Of a DNA stretch of 64,000 bases, positions 45,883 through 55,028 are shown piece after piece (the stretch's first letter is position 1; each line of letters starts with the position of its first letter). Below the pieces are notes generated by a model. It did not search any database. It worked only from the letters and a program-made list of their open reading frames with translations, and was not told the origin of the DNA. The position numbers were made by a program, and so were the translations under genes. The stretch comes from Paenarthrobacter sp. Z7-10 (lineage in GTDB: Bacteria > Actinomycetota > Actinomycetes > Actinomycetales > Micrococcaceae), in NCBI RefSeq assembly GCF_026932795.1, contig NZ_JADPVH010000006.1:1-64000 (forward strand). Direction: 5' to 3'.

Positions 45883-46793
45883 AGAACCTGCTTGGACTTG
45901 CCCTCAGCATCCTGACCGCCATCGGCGGGTTCGTCGACATCGGTGACCTGGTTACCAACGCGGTGGTGGGTTCACGTTTCGGCCTGAGCTTGGCCTGGGT
46001 GGTGGTTGTCGGCGTGGTGGGCATCTGCCTTTTTGCTTATATGTCGGGGAAGGCGGCCGCGATGAGCGGGCGTGCCACCTTCGAGATCATCCGCGAACGA
46101 TTAGGGCCGCGGGCGGCCGTTGGAAATCTCGGCGCCTCCTTTTTGATCAACCTGATGACCCTCACGGCGGAAGTCGGTGGCATTTCACTGGCCCTGCAGC
46201 TGTACAGCAGCGTGAACTATCTCCTGTGGGTTCCGGTGGCTTTAGTTGCCGTATGGCTTGTTGTTTGGCGGGTCAAGTTCAAGATCCTGGAAAACGCCAC
46301 CGGACTGTTGGGCCTTACGCTCATTGTTTTCGCCGTCGCCTTATTCCTGCTCGGACCCAACTGGATGGAGTTCGCGGGTCAGGCGTTCACCCCGTCGATG
46401 CCGCAGTCCGAACATGTGTCAACCTACTGGTATTACGCCGTGGCGCTCTTCAGTGCTGCCATGACCCCGTACGAGGCCTTTTTCTTCTCCTCCGGCGCGG
46501 TGGAGGAGAAATGGACGGTCAAGGATTTGTCCTAGTCCCGGCTCAATGTGCTGGTGGGCTTTCCACTCGGAACGGACCCGATCCTGATCACGGAATACTC
46601 CGTGGTCTTTTCAGCCATCGCCCTGCCGCTGACTTACATTTCGATCCTGATTGTCTCCAATGACCTCCAGTACATGGGCAATTATGTGAACGGCAAAGCC
46701 ATGAATTTTGGCGGCACGGTGTACTTGGGAGTTATCTTGGCCGCGTCGCTGGCGGCCATACCGTTGATGATCATCACAGGAGCCGGAGCATGA
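45879..46793 (+). pseudogene. Nramp-family metal transporter, in-frame stop and internal deletion
   Basis: The frame from the GTG at 45879 encodes about 218 residues of an Nramp (Mn2+/Fe2+) transporter: GFVDIGDLVTNAVVGSRFG covers the first helix metal site (in place of DPGN), and the sixth-helix region is TPYEAFFFSSGAVEEKW. A TAG stop at 46533-46535 follows. The same frame then continues NVLVGFPLGTDPILITEYS, which jumps from the region after helix 6 to helix 10. I infer that about 110 residues have been deleted in addition to the stop. The end overlaps the next gene's ATG (ATGA). Confidence 0.7.
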
Positions 46794-47404
46794 GCGAGGA
46801 TCTGAAGAAACCACCGGCAACACGGATTTTCGGTGGCCGGCCGCCGTCGTCCCGGCTGGCGCGGGTCCCGTGGGCTGACGTGACGGAGATCGGCATCGTC
46901 CTCAAACTTGGTGTCCAGGCGGAATCGTTGGACATCAGCTGGGTCGAACGCTGGGTCAGGGACCATATCATCAGCAAGATCCCCGGAGCCCGTCATGATC
47001 TCGGTGACATTTTGGGATGCCCTGTCGCCGATGAGCAGGGCCGGCGATTGGGGTATGCGGTGGACGCACGATTCGTCCACGACGGCCCCGTTTCACGCGG
47101 CGACAATCCGCACTCACCCGACAGTGCTGGCGGCGCTGACGGCGCCGGCCTTAGCGGAAGCGTTGTGCCCGCGGCGCGGCTGCACGGTTTCATTGTCAGT
47201 CCACACACCCGTTCGTCCTTTCTGGGCTATGCGAGGACCAACGTCAACGCATCCGCGGCGCTGGCCTGGATCCTGGCTCGGCGGCACCGCGGTTCCTTCC
47301 TGGTGCTCTGGCCGGATGTCGCAACCATCACCTGGCATGGCATCTCACTTCGTCAGGGCTTCACCAAGTACAGGCCCAGCCTGCACGAAAGCCAGGGGAA
47401 TTGA
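46790..47404 (+). CDS. PRC-barrel-like domain protein
   Basis: 204 residues. The central part DLGDILGCPVADEQGRRLGY followed by HGFIVSPHTRSSFLGYARTN and RHRGSFLVLWPDV resembles the PRC-barrel-domain proteins found with metal transporters in Actinobacteria. The N-terminal 90 residues are not assigned. The gene is complete and overlaps the broken Nramp gene by 4 bases, so it probably lost its partner. Confidence 0.7.
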   Translation: MSEDLKKPPATRIFGGRPPSSRLARVPWADVTEIGIVLKLGVQAESLDISWVERWVRDHIISKIPGARHDLGDILGCPVADEQGRRLGYAVDARFVHDGPVSRGDNPHSPDSAGGADGAGLSGSVVPAARLHGFIVSPHTRSSFLGYARTNVNASAALAWILARRHRGSFLVLWPDVATITWHGISLRQGFTKYRPSLHESQGN

Positions 47405-47426
47405 GATAGTGGCCCGACGGCGGCGG

Positions 47427-47628
47427 TTAAGCGGAGGAGGAGGGCCGGTTCCGAAGGCTCTGCACCCAGGCATCGGTGTCAAGGACTGAGGCCTGCCTCG
47501 GGAAGACCTTCCCGAGCAAAACCCTGTGGACCTCGGGATCAGAATCCGCACACGCATCGGCCAGGATGGTCAGCTCGTAGTCGAGGTCCATTTTGGACGT
47601 CCATGACCAGTAGTGCGGTACTTACCAT
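47427..47628 (-). pseudogene. Isochorismatase-family (cysteine hydrolase) remnant
   Basis: On the minus strand MVSTALLVMDVQNG (from 47628), the conserved start of isochorismatase-family hydrolases, is followed after about 10 residues by a frame change into DLDYELTILADACADSDPEV and HRVLLGKVFPRQA, the conserved C terminus, ending at a TAA at 47427-47429. The central part with the catalytic lysine and cysteine is missing. An internal out-of-frame deletion is the simplest explanation. This fills most of the gap between the PRC-barrel gene and the DUF1801 gene; the rest of that gap holds nothing I can support. Confidence 0.65.
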
Positions 47629-47744
47629 GCCAATCACCCTACCGACAAGGAGCACCCTTTCCTGCCATCAGTCGTGGCAGGACCGGAGACTTCACAACGG
47701 GACGGGCCCATGCTGAGCAGCGGCCGACAACGACGCGCCGTCGG

Positions 47745-48107
47745 TCAGCGCGGGCTGTTCATCCGCCGCTGCGCCAAACTTTCCACCAGGGCGTCAATGA
47801 GGTCCAGCGGGACTGGCTCGAGCAGCGGGAACCTTATGGTGTCCTTGGCAGCGCGGTACGGTGCGAGCCGTTTCTCGAGTTCATCCTCGAGGACGGGGAT
47901 CGGATACAGGCCGATGTGATGCTTCCAGGCGGCAAAATAAATCAGGTGCTTCCCATTCAGCTTCACGACCGGGATTTGATAGCTGATGGCCTCCTCGGCA
48001 CCCGGCACCGCGTCCAGTATGGTTCCTCGAACCTGCCGGAGGAGAACCTGCACGTCCCCGGGCAACGAGCCGATGTACTCGCCGACGCTTGAAAACCGGT
48101 CAGCCAT
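47745..48107 (-). CDS. DUF1801 family protein
   Basis: 120 residues. VGEYIGSLPGDVQVLLRQVR, PGAEEAISYQIPVVKLNGKH and FPLLEPVPLDLIDALVESLA match the DUF1801/YdhG-like fold, which resembles iron chaperones such as frataxin-like proteins, with function unproven. It is on the same strand as, and 65 nt downstream from, the LigD polymerase-domain gene. Confidence 0.85.
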   Translation of the reverse strand: MADRFSSVGEYIGSLPGDVQVLLRQVRGTILDAVPGAEEAISYQIPVVKLNGKHLIYFAAWKHHIGLYPIPVLEDELEKRLAPYRAAKDTIRFPLLEPVPLDLIDALVESLAQRRMNSPR

Positions 48108-48172
48108 GGCCTGCCTTCCTCCCCCTCGTTCAACGTCCCCCTGCCGCTGCCGTGTTCAGGGCCTGAGCGCCA

Positions 48173-49195
48173 CTAATCCTTCTTGCGTGCCCGGCTGGGC
48201 TGGACCCGCGGCGGTTCGCCGGGCATTTTCGGATAGTCGGGCGGGAAGGGCAGTTCACCCAATCCGGCCTCAACATCGCGCTTCCACCAGGACAGCAGGG
48301 TATCCACGCTGCCCGGGTCCGCGTGCATTCGGGCCCACGGATCACCCACGGTCCGCAGCCTATCGGGCACCGTTGTGACCGTGAAATTCGCCGGGTTTGC
48401 ACCGGAAAGCTCATCCCATTCGAGTGGACAGGAGACGGGGGCGTGGGCCAGCGCGCGCGGGCTGTAGGCGCCCGCTATGGTGCGGTCACGGTTCGCCTGA
48501 TTAAAGTCCAGAAAGACCCGCGCGCCGCGTTCCTCCTTCCACCAGGCCGTCGTCACCTTCTTAGGCATCCGCCGCTCCAGCTCACGGGCCGCGGCAATCA
48601 CCGCGTGGCGGACGTCAAGGAATTCATGGGTCGGCTGGATGGGAGCAAAGATGTGCAGTCCGCGGTTTCCCGAGGTTTTCACGAAGGCGCTCAATCCCGC
48701 CTCCGCCAGCACGGATCTGAGCTCCAGGGCCACCGGAATGGCGTCATCGAAATCAGTTCCGGGCTGGGGGTCGAGGTCGATCCGCAGCTGGTCAGGATTG
48801 TCGGAATTTCCCGCGCGTGAGGGCCATGGGTGAAACACCACGGTGTTCATCTGTACGGCCCAAACCGCAGCCGCCGGTTCATCGAGGACCAACTGCGGAT
48901 GCGAGCGCGCACTGGGATAGACGACCGGCACGGACCGGACAAACTCAGGTGCTCCCTTCGGAGGATTCTTGGAAAAGAACTGTTCGCCATCAATACCGTC
49001 GGGGAACCGCTGCAGGGAAACTGGCCGGTCGCCGTTCGCCGCGATGAACGCCTCCCCCACCGCCGCAATATAGCGGGCAAGGTCGAGCTTCGTCAGGCCC
49101 AGGTCCGGCCACAGCACGCGTCCGGGACTCGATATCCGCATTTCCCGGGTGCCGTGCGGACCATCAACGCTGAGAGTGGTTGCTTCGCTTGCCAT
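48173..49195 (-). CDS. LigD polymerase-domain protein (NHEJ primase/polymerase)
   Basis: 340 residues, archaeo-eukaryotic primase fold. RISSPGRVLWPDLGLTKLDL at the N terminus, FFSKNPPKGAPEFV, LRIDLDPQPGTDFDDAI with the metal-binding aspartates, FVKTSGNRGLHIFAPI, and DFNQANRDRTIAGAYSPR are the LigD-PolDom motifs. Such proteins extend and fill broken DNA ends in non-homologous end joining with Ku and a ligase. The cognate ligase-like gene lies 13 kb away (34549-35616); Ku is not in the window. The ATG at 49195 is chosen over the TTG two codons upstream. Confidence 0.92.
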   Translation of the reverse strand: MASEATTLSVDGPHGTREMRISSPGRVLWPDLGLTKLDLARYIAAVGEAFIAANGDRPVSLQRFPDGIDGEQFFSKNPPKGAPEFVRSVPVVYPSARSHPQLVLDEPAAAVWAVQMNTVVFHPWPSRAGNSDNPDQLRIDLDPQPGTDFDDAIPVALELRSVLAEAGLSAFVKTSGNRGLHIFAPIQPTHEFLDVRHAVIAAARELERRMPKKVTTAWWKEERGARVFLDFNQANRDRTIAGAYSPRALAHAPVSCPLEWDELSGANPANFTVTTVPDRLRTVGDPWARMHADPGSVDTLLSWWKRDVEAGLGELPFPPDYPKMPGEPPRVQPSRARKKD

Positions 49196-49329
49196 GGACA
49201 CAACCTACCCCGCCCGACCGACTGCCGTCCGGACTTTCCGTCCCGGGATGCGTTGAGGTCAACGAACGACGACGACGAGCGCCGCAGCAGTGGCGGACGC
49301 CGCCGTCAACCGCGTCGCGTGCACAAGAA

Positions 49330-49578
49330 CTAAACCGCCAACGGAACGGGATGGACTTCGTCGGGGGGATGACCCGCGCGCTCATGAACGCGCCGCACTG
49401 CATCCGCGGATGGCGCCTCGGACAGGCAGTAGACCACCCCGCTCTCCGGGTCCGCCCACGTCTTTTTGAAGGTAACCCCCTCCTGATCCTGAATCGCCAG
49501 GTCCGCGTCATGCGCAGCCTTCAGGTCCTCCTCGGTCAGCCCTGTCATATTGTGATGCACATCCATGAATTCAGGCAT
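49330..49578 (-). CDS. SCO4226-like/DUF4242 small metal-binding protein
   Basis: 82 residues. MPEFMDVHHNMTGLTEEDLK and the C-terminal VVYCLSEAPSADAVRRVHER resemble the SCO4226 nickel-binding fold (DUF4242), a small ferredoxin-like protein. An AAGGAG site precedes the ATG at 49578. Possible ligands are the N-terminal histidines. Physiological role unknown. Confidence 0.8.
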   Translation of the reverse strand: MPEFMDVHHNMTGLTEEDLKAAHDADLAIQDQEGVTFKKTWADPESGVVYCLSEAPSADAVRRVHERAGHPPDEVHPVPLAV

Positions 49579-49811
49579 GATAGCGCTCCTTAGCTCTGCC
49601 TGCTGTGTCTGGAATCAGACAACAGAACGGTAGGCCTCCTGTGCCCCACGGTCAAGAGGTCTGCGGGCACACCCTCCGCTTCGCTGATTGCTGCCAATCC
49701 GGGACAGCGTCCGCCAAGGTACGGCCTGCGCGCCTTTGATTCCAAACACTGCCAGTCTGCCCCTTTCATCGGGCCGAACGCCGCCATGATGCGGGAAGGG
49801 TCGACGGGCCG

Positions 49812-49817
49812 TAGGCT
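49812..49817 (+). promoter_or_regulatory. Putative -10 of the Sua5/YrdC gene (leaderless start)
   Basis: TAGGCT with 6 nt to the ATG at 49824, no Shine-Dalgarno site. Confidence 0.4.
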
Positions 49818-49823
49818 CAAGAC

Positions 49824-50447
49824 ATGGCGACATACTTCGACGTTCACCCGCAGGATCCCCAGCCGCGTGTCATTTCGCAGGTTGTAGACCTCGTGCTGTC
49901 CGGCGGTCTGATCGCGTACCCCACCGACTCGTGTTACGCGCTCGGGGCGCAACTGGGCAACAAGGAAGCCTTGGACCGGATCCGAACGATCCGCCAGCTT
50001 AACGACAAGCACCACTTCACGCTGGTCTGCAGGAACTTTGCCCAGTTGGGACAGTTTGTGCAGATCGACAATGACGTGTTCCGCCGCATCAAGTCGGTCA
50101 CTCCGGGCAGTTACACCTTCATTTTGCCGGCGACAAAAGAAGTTCCGCGCAGGTTGTTGCACCCGAAGAAGAAAACAGTCGGCGTGCGTATTCCGCAGAA
50201 CAACGTTGTCCGGGCCCTGCTGGATGAGCTTGGTGAACCCCTGCTGTCCAGCACGCTGCTGCTGCCCGGGCAGGAGGAGCCGCTGACGCAGGGCTGGGAA
50301 ATCAAAGACAGGCTGGACCATCAAGTCGACGCCGTAATCGATTCCGGGGACTGCGGTGCCGAACCCACCACGGTGGTTGACTTTTCCAGTGGCGCCGCGG
50401 AAATTGTCCGGCGCGGAACGGGCGATCCCGCTCCGTTCGAGTCATGA
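49824..50447 (+). CDS. Sua5/YciO/YrdC-family L-threonylcarbamoyladenylate synthase-like protein
   Basis: 207 residues. VVDLVLSGGLIAYPTDSCYA, RIRTIRQLNDKHHFTLVCRN, PGSYTFILPATKEVPRRLL and TVGVRIPQNNVVRALLDELG are YrdC-fold landmarks; the sequence is closer to the YciO branch than to Sua5. Either tRNA t6A formation or an unproven YciO role is possible. Plus strand, and 37 nt before the FUSC gene. Confidence 0.85.
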   Translation: MATYFDVHPQDPQPRVISQVVDLVLSGGLIAYPTDSCYALGAQLGNKEALDRIRTIRQLNDKHHFTLVCRNFAQLGQFVQIDNDVFRRIKSVTPGSYTFILPATKEVPRRLLHPKKKTVGVRIPQNNVVRALLDELGEPLLSSTLLLPGQEEPLTQGWEIKDRLDHQVDAVIDSGDCGAEPTTVVDFSSGAAEIVRRGTGDPAPFES

Positions 50448-50484
50448 GCGCTACCCCAAACCAGGAAAGTCAGGGCTGACGCCC

Positions 50485-53055
50485 GTGGACAGACCGCCTG
50501 CAGGTAACGGATCCACAGCATTCGAGGGTCAGTCAATATTGGACGCAGGAAGCGCAGACAGTGCAGGCAGCGCAGACAGTGGAGGGACCTTGGTTAGCGG
50601 GAGCGAGTCCCCCCGCCCAAATCGAACGTCAGGACGAGGCAGGTTCGGCGCAGGATTCCGGTCCTGGCGTGGCAGGTTGGCGTCCTCGGATCCCGGGCTG
50701 ACCCGGCTGCGGACAGCGCTGAGGGTTATTTTGGCTGTCAGTTCCGCTTTGCTGCTGGTGGTGGTCATCATCATGTTGTTGGGACAATCTCCCCTCGTTC
50801 CAACCATCATGGCCGCTGTCGTGGCCATGCTGGCCTCGATGACCATGAATGACTCGACCCCTGGGGGCAAGGCGATCACCGCCGCGATCGCGCCCATCGC
50901 CGCTGGCGTCGGCGCAACAGTATCGATCCTGACCGCACCGATTCCTGCCTTGTCGACAACGGCGTTCATTCTTGTCATGTTCGCGGCAGTCTGGATGCGC
51001 CGGTTCGGGGCTCGATTCTTTGCCGATGGCTTCCTGCTCTGGATGGGCTTTTTTATGCCCCTGTTCATTGGCGCCAAGCTGCCTTCGCTGCCCTGGCTGA
51101 TTCGTGGAGCGGCCATATCCGCAGGCTGGGTCTGGCTCCTGCGCGTCACTTTGCTCAAGGACCGCCCGCACCGCACGCTGCGCCGGATGGTTGACGCGTT
51201 CTGGACCCGCACATGGCAGGTCATGCAGACCGCCTCGGAACGGTTGGAAACGCCCGACGACGGCCGGGTCGCCCGCCGTCTGTGGTCCCGCCGGGCGCAA
51301 ATCACCGAGGTGGCACTGCTGATCGATGGCCAGCTGGCCGATGTCACGGCCGCGCCCATCCCCCGCCGATTCCAAGTCCGGCAATGGCTCATTGAGGTGG
51401 AAATGGCCTGTGATGAGGTCTGCGGAGCGGCGAACGAACTGGCGGTCACGGCCGACGTTCCGTCCAGCGTACGGCTGGCGGCCCAAAATGCGCTGCTGGC
51501 TCTGGCCCGTGGACAATGGGATTTGGCCCAAACCAAGCTGGAGAAGTTTGCGCATGCGCCGGGCTCCGGCTACCTGCGTCAGATGCGGCGGCTCGCCGTC
51601 GCCGCGCAGGCGATCGAAAAAGCCGGGCGGCTCCGGGACGAGCGCGGCACCACGGGTGAGCCCTCCGCGGTCCAATCCACCGCCGTCGAGCTCATCCCGA
51701 ACTCCAACGACGAACCCCGGCGCAGCCCGGCAAGCACCCGGTCCGATGACCCCGGCGGGGACGAGAATTTCACGTCGGCCGTGACACTCTTCGGAGGAAA
51801 CCTGCCGGGCACCGCGGGCACCGCCAAAAAGGCGTTGGAAGAGGGCCCCCGACGGCGCTGGACCAACGGCGGGCGCCTGAGCTTGACCACACGGCAGGCG
51901 TTCCAGGCGGCACTGGCGGGCGGGATCGCCATTGCCGCGGGGCACCTGGTCTCCGGTCAGCGCTGGTATTGGGCCGTTATCGCCGCCTTTGTCGCGTTCG
52001 CGGGGACCTCCAACTCGGGCGAAACCGTCCGGCGAACCAGCGCCAGGGTCGGCGGAACGCTTATTGGCCTGGCGCTGGCCGTCCTCTTCGCCAACCTGAC
52101 GGTCGGCAACACCGCGCTGGCGGCCGTCTGCGTCTTCATCTGCATCTTCTGCGCGTTCTACATCCAGCGCATCTCCTACGCCGCCATGACCGTCTTTATC
52201 ACCATCATGCTGGGTCAGCTCTACGTCCTGCTCGGCAGCTACTCCGGACATACGCTGGTGCTGCGGCTGGAGGAGACAGCCGTCGGTGCGGCGATCGGCG
52301 TCGCCGTTTCACTGTTGGTGCTGCCCACCGGGACCCGAGCGGCCGCGAAGATCGCCTCCAGCGAGCTGTTTAAGCTGCTGGGCCAACTGCTTGGCACTCT
52401 AGCGGACCGGGTTGACCCGGCCGCGCAGGACGAAAATCAAAAGAGATCCAAGGCCGACGACGGCGACGGCGACGGCAAACCCGCCGCAACGCAGGACGAC
52501 GGCAACGACGGCGACGGCAACGAAGATCCGGCTGCTAAGGGCGCCCCTGCCGATCTGTTGGCTTCGGCGCGCGGCATCGATGCCCAGCTGAACCAGGTCA
52601 TACAGGTAAACCGGGCGGTCAGCTCCACCACGCCCTCCAGCAGCGATCGGGCCGCACTGCAGCACCGCCTTGATGTGCTCTCCGCAGTGTGTTCGGCGGC
52701 TCGCGGGTTAGCGGTGGATGTGCAAACCGCCCGCAGCCCCAGCTCCACACCGCTGGCTCAGGTATGCCGCCGTCTCGCCGAGCTCGTGACCGGATTCCCA
52801 GCGGATCTGCAGGGGCGCGAAGCTGGCGCCGCGGATTCGGCATCCGGGCGGCTGGCCGCCCTTGACGAAGAGCTGGCCGAGTTGGCCGACGACGGCAGTG
52901 AAATCTGGCTGCGCCGATCCAGACGGCATCTGCAACGGATGTCGGGAGCACTCAAAGTGCTCCTGGATGGGCACTCCGGAAGTCGGCCGGCCAAAGGTCC
53001 GCCGGCTCCGCAGCACCTGCCTTACGGCTGGCCCTTGCTTGAAAAAAGGCGGTGA
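50485..53055 (+). CDS. FUSC-family membrane protein
   Basis: 856 residues. Six hydrophobic helices at about 75-210 are followed by a large soluble region (about 225-460), a second helix block (about 475-620, with SGQRWYWAVIAAFVAFAGTS and LEETAVGAAIGVAVSLLVL), and a soluble C terminus. This two-block layout is typical of FUSC/YccS/AaeB-like putative exporters of aromatic acids. Charged low-complexity inserts (DGDGDGKPAATQDDGNDGDG) lie at about 650-680. The GTG at 50485 has AGGG nearby and gives the expected short N terminus; the frame is open further. Confidence 0.82.
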   Translation: MDRPPAGNGSTAFEGQSILDAGSADSAGSADSGGTLVSGSESPRPNRTSGRGRFGAGFRSWRGRLASSDPGLTRLRTALRVILAVSSALLLVVVIIMLLGQSPLVPTIMAAVVAMLASMTMNDSTPGGKAITAAIAPIAAGVGATVSILTAPIPALSTTAFILVMFAAVWMRRFGARFFADGFLLWMGFFMPLFIGAKLPSLPWLIRGAAISAGWVWLLRVTLLKDRPHRTLRRMVDAFWTRTWQVMQTASERLETPDDGRVARRLWSRRAQITEVALLIDGQLADVTAAPIPRRFQVRQWLIEVEMACDEVCGAANELAVTADVPSSVRLAAQNALLALARGQWDLAQTKLEKFAHAPGSGYLRQMRRLAVAAQAIEKAGRLRDERGTTGEPSAVQSTAVELIPNSNDEPRRSPASTRSDDPGGDENFTSAVTLFGGNLPGTAGTAKKALEEGPRRRWTNGGRLSLTTRQAFQAALAGGIAIAAGHLVSGQRWYWAVIAAFVAFAGTSNSGETVRRTSARVGGTLIGLALAVLFANLTVGNTALAAVCVFICIFCAFYIQRISYAAMTVFITIMLGQLYVLLGSYSGHTLVLRLEETAVGAAIGVAVSLLVLPTGTRAAAKIASSELFKLLGQLLGTLADRVDPAAQDENQKRSKADDGDGDGKPAATQDDGNDGDGNEDPAAKGAPADLLASARGIDAQLNQVIQVNRAVSSTTPSSSDRAALQHRLDVLSAVCSAARGLAVDVQTARSPSSTPLAQVCRRLAELVTGFPADLQGREAGAADSASGRLAALDEELAELADDGSEIWLRRSRRHLQRMSGALKVLLDGHSGSRPAKGPPAPQHLPYGWPLLEKRR

Positions 53056-53097
53056 CGGTACGCCGGCCTACGCCGGAAACAACAGAGAGGAAAGTTT

Positions 53098-54021
53098 ATG
53101 CGGATCGCGGTAATTGGAGCGGGTGGGGTCGGAGGCTATTTCGGCGCGCGCCTGGCAGCCGGCGGAAACGATGTGATGTTCGTCGCCCGCGGAGCCCATC
53201 TCCACGCCATCAACGAGCACGGACTGCGGGTAAACAGTGCGCTTGGAGACGAACACGTCATCCCCGCCTCAGCCGTGGCTGACGCGTCGGAGGTCGAAAG
53301 CGCCGAGCTGGTAATTCTGGCGGTGAAGCTGTGGGACACGGAAGCCGCGGCAACCCAGATTGCACCGCTCGTGGCCGGCGGAGCACAGGTCATGTCATTG
53401 CAGAATGGGATCAGTAAGGACGAGCTGCTCGCCTCACGTTTCCCTCGGGAGCAGATCCTCGGTGGTGCCTGCTATATTTCTGCGGTCATCGACTCACCTG
53501 GCGTAATCAGCCATGACGGCACCCTCCAGCGGCTGGTTTTCGGCGATTACGGCGACGCCGCATCGCCGCAGACACTGCAGTTCCTTCAGGCCTGCCGTGC
53601 CAGCGGCATAGATGCGCAGCTCAGCGACGACATCGAGCTGGAACTGTGGCAAAAATACGTTTTCCTGGTTGGACTATCCGCAACCACCGCGGCAACCCGA
53701 CTGCCCATCGGACCCATCCTGGCCAACGAGCGCTCACGGCAGCTATTGCTTGAAGTCATGCAGGAGGTCGTCACCCTCGGCCGCAAACGGGGGGTCAATC
53801 TGGATCCCTCGTACGCCGATCACCGGCTGGAATTCTGTGCCGGCCTCCCGCCCACTATGACATCCTCGATGTACCACGACCTCATCCGCGGCAACCGGCT
53901 GGAATTGCCCTGGCTCAGCACTACGGTCGCCGCCGCATCAGCGGACTTGGGACTGGCCGCTCCGCGAAACGCGACAATTGCCGACATTCTGGCCCCCTTC
54001 GAAAACCCCGTCCGGATCTGA
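53098..54021 (+). CDS. panE: 2-dehydropantoate 2-reductase family protein
   Basis: 307 residues. RIAVIGAGGVGGYFGARLA is the NADPH motif, followed by LVILAVKLWDTEAAA, MSLQNGISKDELL and a C-terminal helical domain with the catalytic lysine-region sequence ELWQKYVFLVGLSATTAATR. The reaction is ketopantoate to pantoate or a related 2-oxoacid reduction; many paralogues are not PanE, so the symbol is tentative. AGAGAGGAAAG precedes the ATG. It lies 77 nt before the acetamidase gene, probably the same transcript. Confidence 0.85.
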   Translation: MRIAVIGAGGVGGYFGARLAAGGNDVMFVARGAHLHAINEHGLRVNSALGDEHVIPASAVADASEVESAELVILAVKLWDTEAAATQIAPLVAGGAQVMSLQNGISKDELLASRFPREQILGGACYISAVIDSPGVISHDGTLQRLVFGDYGDAASPQTLQFLQACRASGIDAQLSDDIELELWQKYVFLVGLSATTAATRLPIGPILANERSRQLLLEVMQEVVTLGRKRGVNLDPSYADHRLEFCAGLPPTMTSSMYHDLIRGNRLELPWLSTTVAAASADLGLAAPRNATIADILAPFENPVRI

Positions 54022-54097
54022 CGCACCCCCCCCAGCAAGCCAGCCAGCCGGCAAGCCACGCGGTTATACGGCTGCCGGCAACGAAGAGAGGAATACC

Positions 54098-55018
54098 ATG
54101 GACTATTTCCTGGACAAAAGCCACGGCAAGTTCGGTTTCTCGGCTGAACTTGAACCGGCCTTGGTGATCCTGCCTGGCACGGGCGAACGGATCGGGTTTG
54201 AGACCAGCGATGAGGTCTACGCTCAGCTCCACGAACATCACGATATCGCCAAACTGACAGTCCAGATCAACCCTGTCACCGGTCCGGTTTATGTTGAAGG
54301 AGCCTGTACCGGTGACGCGCTTGCCGTTACCATCCACGAGATCAGGCTGAAGGACCGCGGCTGGGCTGTCAGCTTGCCGGGCGTCCGGGCACTGCAGCAC
54401 GTTATGGGTTCGGATATGTTCACCCGCCGGGTTCCCATCGACGACGACGGCGTGCACGTAACCGAGCGGCACGTTTTTGCGCCGCTGCCGATGATCGGAT
54501 GCATCGGCACAGCACCGGCGCGCGGCACAAACTCCACCGTCATGCCCTCCTACAGCCAAGGCGGGAACATGGACCTGACGGACTGCCGGCCCGGCTCCAT
54601 TGTGTACCTTCCCGTCGAGGTGGACGGCGGATACCTTTCCATCGGGGATATCCACGCCATCATGGCTGAAGGGGAATCCTCCTTTGTCGCCATCGAGGCC
54701 GAGGGCATTGCCGTGGTCAGCATCGATCTGGTCAAGGGCATGAATCTTCGCGCACCCCGGGTGGAAACTGCCCAGGACTGGATTTTTGTTGGGCTCGGCG
54801 ACCCAGTCCAGGACAGCATCACCCGGGGCTATGAAGATATGTTTGCCTTCCTGACCGAAGAACATGACTGGAGCCCGTCAGACGCCTATGCCGTGATGAG
54901 CGCCGTCGGCCATTCAAGCCTTGGCGGCCCGACCGGTTCCGCCGTTCCCGACCCGCTCCATCCGATGACCGCCCGTGGGGCTGTGACGGTTCACCGGCTC
55001 CCCAAGCGTGTCCTTTAG
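54098..55018 (+). CDS. Acetamidase/formamidase family protein
   Basis: 306 residues. FmdA/AmdA fold: TGPVYVEGACTGDALAVTIH, GNMDLTDCRPGSIVYLPVEV and YLSIGDIHAIMAEGESS are the conserved metal- and substrate-binding segments. The enzyme hydrolyses short amides such as formamide or acetamide. AGAGAGG 6 nt before the ATG at 54098 decides the start. Paired with the reductase gene before it. Confidence 0.9.
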   Translation: MDYFLDKSHGKFGFSAELEPALVILPGTGERIGFETSDEVYAQLHEHHDIAKLTVQINPVTGPVYVEGACTGDALAVTIHEIRLKDRGWAVSLPGVRALQHVMGSDMFTRRVPIDDDGVHVTERHVFAPLPMIGCIGTAPARGTNSTVMPSYSQGGNMDLTDCRPGSIVYLPVEVDGGYLSIGDIHAIMAEGESSFVAIEAEGIAVVSIDLVKGMNLRAPRVETAQDWIFVGLGDPVQDSITRGYEDMFAFLTEEHDWSPSDAYAVMSAVGHSSLGGPTGSAVPDPLHPMTARGAVTVHRLPKRVL

Positions 55019-55028
55019 CCGGCCGCCA

